The notes beneath the pieces are model-generated. The model made no database searches and was not told the DNA's origin. It was given only the letters and a program-made list of their open reading frames with translations. From DATLWN01 sp964422615 (GTDB lineage Bacteria > Pseudomonadota > Zetaproteobacteria > Mariprofundales > Mariprofundaceae): DNA of 24,711 bases. Below, one piece after another: positions 24,526 to 24,711 of this stretch. How positions within the stretch are numbered: position 1 is the stretch's first letter; each line of letters starts with the position of its first letter. The translations under genes were made by a program, and so were the position numbers. Location of the stretch: assembly GCA_964422615.1 (NCBI GenBank), contig CAYRBJ010000027.1:1-24711 (forward strand), in the 5' to 3' direction.

Positions 24526-24600
24526 GCCCAGGTAGCTCAGGGGTAGAGCACATCCTTGGTAAGGATGAGGTCGCGGGTTCAATTCCCGCTCTGGGCTCCA
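24526..24600 (+). tRNA. thrT: tRNA-Thr (anticodon GGT)
   Basis: 75 nt. The acceptor GCCCAGG pairs with TCTGGGC (one G-T pair), then T and encoded CCA. The anticodon stem CATCC/GGATG with loop TTGGTAA gives GGT, reading ACC/ACU. Fourth in the cluster, 56 bases before tuf. Confidence 0.97.
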
Positions 24601-24656
24601 GGTTTTAGATGCGTCGCAAGGCGTGTCGCTGATACTGAGTAGAAACGGAGAAGGAC

Positions 24657-24711
24657 ATGTCTAAGGCAAAATTTGAGCGTACGAAGCCGCACGTAAACAT
24701 TGGCACGATTG
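24657..24711 (+). CDS. tuf: Elongation factor Tu, first 18 codons (3' end outside window)
   Basis: The start MSKAKFERTKPHVNIGTI is the near-universal N-terminus of EF-Tu, leading into the first GTP-binding strand. EF-Tu delivers aminoacyl-tRNA to the ribosome. A GGAGAAGG ribosome site stands just before the ATG. Its place after four tRNA genes corresponds to tufB of E. coli, so tRNA and EF-Tu supply are coexpressed. Confidence 0.97.
   Translation, partial: MSKAKFERTKPHVNIGTI

Overview
The window is a GC-rich stretch of gammaproteobacterial chromosome, almost entirely core housekeeping genes. Three arrangements point to Gammaproteobacteria: the rpsU-(yqeY)-dnaG-rpoD macromolecular-synthesis cluster, zapA followed by 6S RNA and 5-formyltetrahydrofolate cyclo-ligase, and the tRNA-Thr/Tyr/Gly/Thr cluster leading into tuf. 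I do not assign a genus. No transposase, integrase, phage gene or CRISPR array is visible.

Layout. Positions 1-3563 (+) form a tight run: the end of argH, a small lipoprotein, a DapC-type aminotransferase and a fold-III PLP decarboxylase in the place usually held by lysA. Positions 3582-4034 (-) encode a pyridoxamine-phosphate-oxidase-like flavoprotein, divergent from a TrhA/hemolysin-III membrane protein (4167-4796, +). dapD follows at 4911-5732 (+). dapC, dapD and the decarboxylase together outline the succinylase route to diaminopimelate and lysine.

Positions 5736-9041 (-) read murJ, then a PolB-type 3'-5' exonuclease, a PagL-like outer-membrane barrel, and a diverged second copy of only the exonuclease 3' end. 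This is the least ordinary gene arrangement in the window. Positions 9152-13635 (+) are rpsU, yqeY, dnaG and rpoD, ending at a strong terminator. Positions 13690-14123 hold no gene but carry a 335-bp hairpin-rich element with matching inverted hairpins at its ends.

Positions 14124-17456 (-) read cutA, ccdA, a short ZapB-like coiled-coil gene, zapA, 6S RNA, 5-FCL and a YmdB-type phosphodiesterase. The 6S RNA terminal stem is built partly from the last codons of zapA. Positions 17575-22311 (+) are acs and a 920-residue AsmA/DUF748-like envelope protein. gltX follows (22378-23778), then a 370-bp gap, then tRNA-Thr(TGT), tRNA-Tyr(GTA), tRNA-Gly(TCC), tRNA-Thr(GGT) and the first 18 codons of tuf.

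I did not find a convincing undescribed multi-gene system. The items most worth follow-up are the duplicated exonuclease tail around the PagL-like gene, the structured element after rpoD, the zapA/6S overlap and the unusual decarboxylase next to dapC.
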